This document shows, piece by piece, positions 61,557-64,000 of a stretch of 64,000 nt of DNA. Made by a program: the position numbers and the translations under genes. Position 1 is the stretch's first letter; the number at the start of each line of letters is the position of its first letter. This DNA comes from an uncultured Eubacteriales bacterium (GTDB taxonomy: Bacteria; Bacillota; Clostridia; Oscillospirales; CAG-382), in the NCBI GenBank assembly GCA_900551295.1, contig URVJ01000012.1, forward strand, positions 1-64,000. The letters are read 5' to 3'. The notes under the pieces were generated by a model. That model worked only from the letters and a program-made list of their open reading frames with translations. It ran no database searches and was not told the DNA's origin.

Positions 61557-62741
61557 ATGAAAAAAGTATTATTCACATCGGAATCGGTAACTGAAGGACA
61601 TCCCGACAAGATATGCGACGCCATATCCGACGCGGTGCTTGACGCCATAATTGAAAAAGATCCGACGGCACGCGTTGCCTGCGAAACGGCTATAACCACG
61701 GGACTTGTACTCGTAACCGGAGAAGTTACCGCAAACTGCTATGTTGACATTCAGGGAATCGTGCGCGACACGATACGCGAAATAGGCTATGACAGAGCTA
61801 AATACGGCTTTGACAGCGACACCTGCGCGGTTATCAGTTCGATTCACGAACAGTCCCCCGACATCGCTCTCGGCGTTGACAAATCGCTTGAAGCAAAAGA
61901 GGGCGATACCGACAAGTACGACACGGGCGCCGGCGACCAGGGACTTATCTTCGGATATGCCTGCAACGAAACCAAGGAGCTTATGCCGCTCCCCATCTCG
62001 CTTGCGCACAAGCTTGCAAAACGCCTTACCGAGGTCAGAAAGAACGGAACTCTGCCTTATCTGCGTCCGGACGGAAAAACTCAGGTTACCGTTGAGTACA
62101 CGGACGGGAAACCGTCAAGAGTCGACGCGGTTGTCGTTTCCTCTCAGCACGATCCCAAAGCTGAGCTTGCGGCTATCAGACGCGACATCATAAGAGAAGT
62201 TATACGCCCCGTCATTCCCGAAGAACTGCTCGACGAAAACACAAGATTCTTCATCAATCCGACAGGACGTTTTGTAATAGGCGGTCCCAACGGCGACACC
62301 GGTCTTACCGGAAGAAAGATCATTGTCGATACCTACGGCGGATATGCGCGTCACGGCGGCGGAGCATTCTCCGGCAAAGACCCGACAAAGGTTGACAGAA
62401 GTGCCGCATACGCCGCAAGATACGTTGCGAAGAACATTGTTGCGGCAGGTCTTGCGGACAAATGCGAGGTTCAGATAGCATATGCGATAGGCGTTGCTCA
62501 CCCTATCTCGGTTCTGGTTGACACCTTCGGGACGGCAAAAGCCGACGAGGAAAAGATCTCAAAAGCCGTTTACAAGTGCTTCGATCTGCGTCCGGCTGCG
62601 ATAATCGAAATGCTCGACCTCAGAAAGCCTATCTACAAGCAGCTCTCGGCTTACGGTCATCTCGGCAGAGAAGAACTCGGGGTTACATGGGAAAAGACCG
62701 ACCGCGCAGAGGCTCTCAAAAAAGCTGTTGCAGAACTTTAA
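61557..62741 (+). CDS. metK: S-adenosylmethionine synthetase
   Basis: MetK makes S-adenosylmethionine from methionine and ATP. The 394-residue protein has the GHPDKICDAISDAVLDA start, GAGDQGLIFGYA near residue 116 and GGGAFSGKDPTKVDRSA near 260 (phosphate loop). The ATG at 61557 is chosen because GAAAGGAA precedes it; the longer upstream frame would include the terminator. Feedback control by SAM through the leader riboswitch is expected. Confidence 0.98.
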   Translation: MKKVLFTSESVTEGHPDKICDAISDAVLDAIIEKDPTARVACETAITTGLVLVTGEVTANCYVDIQGIVRDTIREIGYDRAKYGFDSDTCAVISSIHEQSPDIALGVDKSLEAKEGDTDKYDTGAGDQGLIFGYACNETKELMPLPISLAHKLAKRLTEVRKNGTLPYLRPDGKTQVTVEYTDGKPSRVDAVVVSSQHDPKAELAAIRRDIIREVIRPVIPEELLDENTRFFINPTGRFVIGGPNGDTGLTGRKIIVDTYGGYARHGGGAFSGKDPTKVDRSAAYAARYVAKNIVAAGLADKCEVQIAYAIGVAHPISVLVDTFGTAKADEEKISKAVYKCFDLRPAAIIEMLDLRKPIYKQLSAYGHLGREELGVTWEKTDRAEALKKAVAEL

Positions 62742-63054
62742 GCCAATATTGATTACTGTTATTGCGCATATATTTGCATATTCGGACTAAATATCAACAT
62801 TTTATATACCAAAACGCGCCGATTTATATGTTTCGCAGGAAATTTCAAAATATTTTCTCGCGTTTTCTGCAAAAAGCTCACATATACTCTGCGTTTTGGT
62901 GTTTTTTGTAAGATGTATACAAATTCAGCGGTAAAAATTTGGGAAGAAATAATCTTTTCTTTTTCAGAAAAATTTGGTATTATATAGTAGATAATTCAGA
63001 AACTCTAAAATTGTTTAAAGTTACAGGTGTCTGATCTTTAGGAGGTTACAACAG
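62742..63054 (+). other. Intergenic region with large hairpin and promoter candidate
   Basis: ACCAAAACGC (about 62808-62817) is complementary to GCGTTTTGGT (62891-62900) across a loop of about 73 bases, and TGTTTTTT follows, so it may terminate metK. A weak promoter for the ABC gene is TTTTCT (62955-62960), 17-bp spacer, TATTAT (62978-62983). No gene is seen. Confidence 0.5.
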
Positions 63055-64000
63055 ATGGCAAGTGTTTCGTTAAAGCACATTTTCAAAAGATATCCCGGCG
63101 GCGTTACTGCCGTAAACGATTTCTGCCTTGAAATCAAGGACAAGGAATTCATTATACTCGTAGGTCCTTCCGGATGCGGTAAGTCAACCACTCTGCGTAT
63201 GATTGCCGGTCTTGAAGAAATTACCGAAGGCGAACTTTACATAGGCGACAGAATCGTAAACGACGTTGCGCCTAAGGACAGAGACATCGCGATGGTTTTC
63301 CAGAACTATGCTCTTTATCCGCACATGACAGTATTTGAAAACATGGCTTTCGGTCTTAAGCTCAGAAAAACACCGAAAGAAGAAATAAAGAGACGCGTTG
63401 AAGAGGCAGGAAGAATCCTCGACATCAGCCACCTTCTCGACAGACGCCCGAAGGCTTTGTCAGGCGGTCAGAGACAGCGTGTTGCTCTCGGACGTGCTAT
63501 TGTCCGCGAACCTAAGGTATTCCTTCTTGACGAACCGCTCTCAAACCTCGACGCAAAGCTCCGTGCTGCGATGAGAACCGAGATCACAAAGCTTCACAAG
63601 AAACTCGGTACAACGTTTATCTACGTTACGCATGACCAGGTAGAGGCTATGACCATGGCTTCGAGAATCGTCGTTATGAAAGACGGTATCATTCAGCAGG
63701 TCGATACTCCTCAGAACCTTTACGATATGCCCTGCAACCTCTTCGTAGCAGGATTTATCGGAACTCCTCAGATGAACTTCATTCATGCAAACCTTGTCAA
63801 GGAAGGTTCCGACGTATTCGTTGAATTCGACGGCTGCAAGTTCAAGCTTCCGACCGAAAAGGCTCAGAATCCGGCACTTGCGGACTACTTCGGAAAAGAA
63901 GTTATCCTCGGCGTTCGTCCCGAATGTATCCACGACGAGCCTATGTACCTCTCCTCTCTTGAGGACTGGACGACAGACGTTCAGATCGACGTTACTGAGC
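63055..64000 (+). CDS. Sugar ABC transporter ATP-binding protein (MsmK/UgpC type), partial
   Basis: The frame is open to the window end (315 codons seen). It has Walker A GPSGCGKSTTLRMIAG, the Q-loop VFQNYALYPHMT, signature LSGGQRQRVALGRA, Walker B VFLLDEPLSNLDA, the H-loop TYVTHD-type YVTHDQVEAMTM and a C-terminal TOBE-type region, the CUT1 subfamily with accessory domain. Proteins of this type (MsmK, UgpC) energise several carbohydrate importers, so it could serve an alpha-galactoside importer encoded elsewhere. AGGAGG precedes the ATG at 63055. The last 50 or so residues are missing. Confidence 0.96.
   Translation, partial: MASVSLKHIFKRYPGGVTAVNDFCLEIKDKEFIILVGPSGCGKSTTLRMIAGLEEITEGELYIGDRIVNDVAPKDRDIAMVFQNYALYPHMTVFENMAFGLKLRKTPKEEIKRRVEEAGRILDISHLLDRRPKALSGGQRQRVALGRAIVREPKVFLLDEPLSNLDAKLRAAMRTEITKLHKKLGTTFIYVTHDQVEAMTMASRIVVMKDGIIQQVDTPQNLYDMPCNLFVAGFIGTPQMNFIHANLVKEGSDVFVEFDGCKFKLPTEKAQNPALADYFGKEVILGVRPECIHDEPMYLSSLEDWTTDVQIDVTE

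Overview
The window looks like a chromosomal segment of a Gram-positive, anaerobic, probably gut-associated Clostridium-class bacterium (Oscillospirales-like). Supporting signs are a glmS ribozyme, an S-box (SAM-I) riboswitch, RNase Y, Mini-RNase III, an L27 protein with the cleavable N-terminal extension plus its protease Prp, a SpoIID/LytB protein, a flavodiiron protein, an AgrB homologue, strong AGGAGG ribosome sites and frequent GTG/TTG starts. No prophage, CRISPR array, rRNA or tRNA was found.

Layout. 1-1260: a small ribbon-helix-helix regulator gene between two diverged inverted-repeat arms. 1281-6021: ACT-domain protein/UPF0210 pair, then a GlmU-like left-handed beta-helix protein and glmS, separated by a glmS ribozyme. 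6115-12536 (minus): NSS symporter, mscL, hpt, tsaB, then the conserved jag-yidC-yidD-rnpA-rpmH cluster with the rpmH promoter; dnaA is not next to it. 12594-22563 (minus): AEC transporter/CapA/HAD operon; SDR-tatD-metG operon; a DUF975-like membrane protein; nagA; a 108-bp tandem repeat that supplies the end of pth. 22606-27221 (minus): mrnC, cysS, cysE, pgsA, rimO. 27363-31369 (plus): AraC regulator, a secreted protein, a 39-residue membrane protein, a SpoIID-like protein and a DUF1835-like protein. 31385-38157 (minus): ECF sigma/anti-sigma-like pair, rny, a G5/3D cell-wall protein, an aminotransferase and a Crp/Fnr regulator. 38327-42545 (plus): flavodiiron protein, ppx, ppk1. 42681-46110 (minus): orphan agrB and a CtpE-like P-type ATPase.

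46358-58319 is a carbohydrate-oriented accessory block: DUF5107/TPR protein, an unusual LuxR-HTH regulator with a LacI-like sensor, an AraC regulator divergent from a GH4 alpha-galactosidase, a TrxB-like flavoprotein, a large GH99/WbsX-like protein and a sugar isomerase/epimerase-like protein. 58432-60901 is the obgE-rpmA-prp-rplU operon with its promoter. 60942-61240 holds what looks like a type I toxin-antitoxin locus with a broken toxin frame. Then come S-box-controlled metK and a sugar ABC-transporter ATPase running off the window end.

The most interesting non-gene signals are: (i) an orphan agrB promoter preceded by two 17-bp direct repeats at 21-bp spacing that resemble VirR/LytTR sites; (ii) a chain-of-hairpins repeat, with one compensatory base change between its two copies, located just downstream of the -10 box in the leaders of agrB and of an AraC gene; (iii) the type I toxin-antitoxin-like locus; (iv) the inverted-repeat-flanked RHH gene with divergent promoters and a candidate operator. 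All family names are from sequence recognition by eye; no database search was run.
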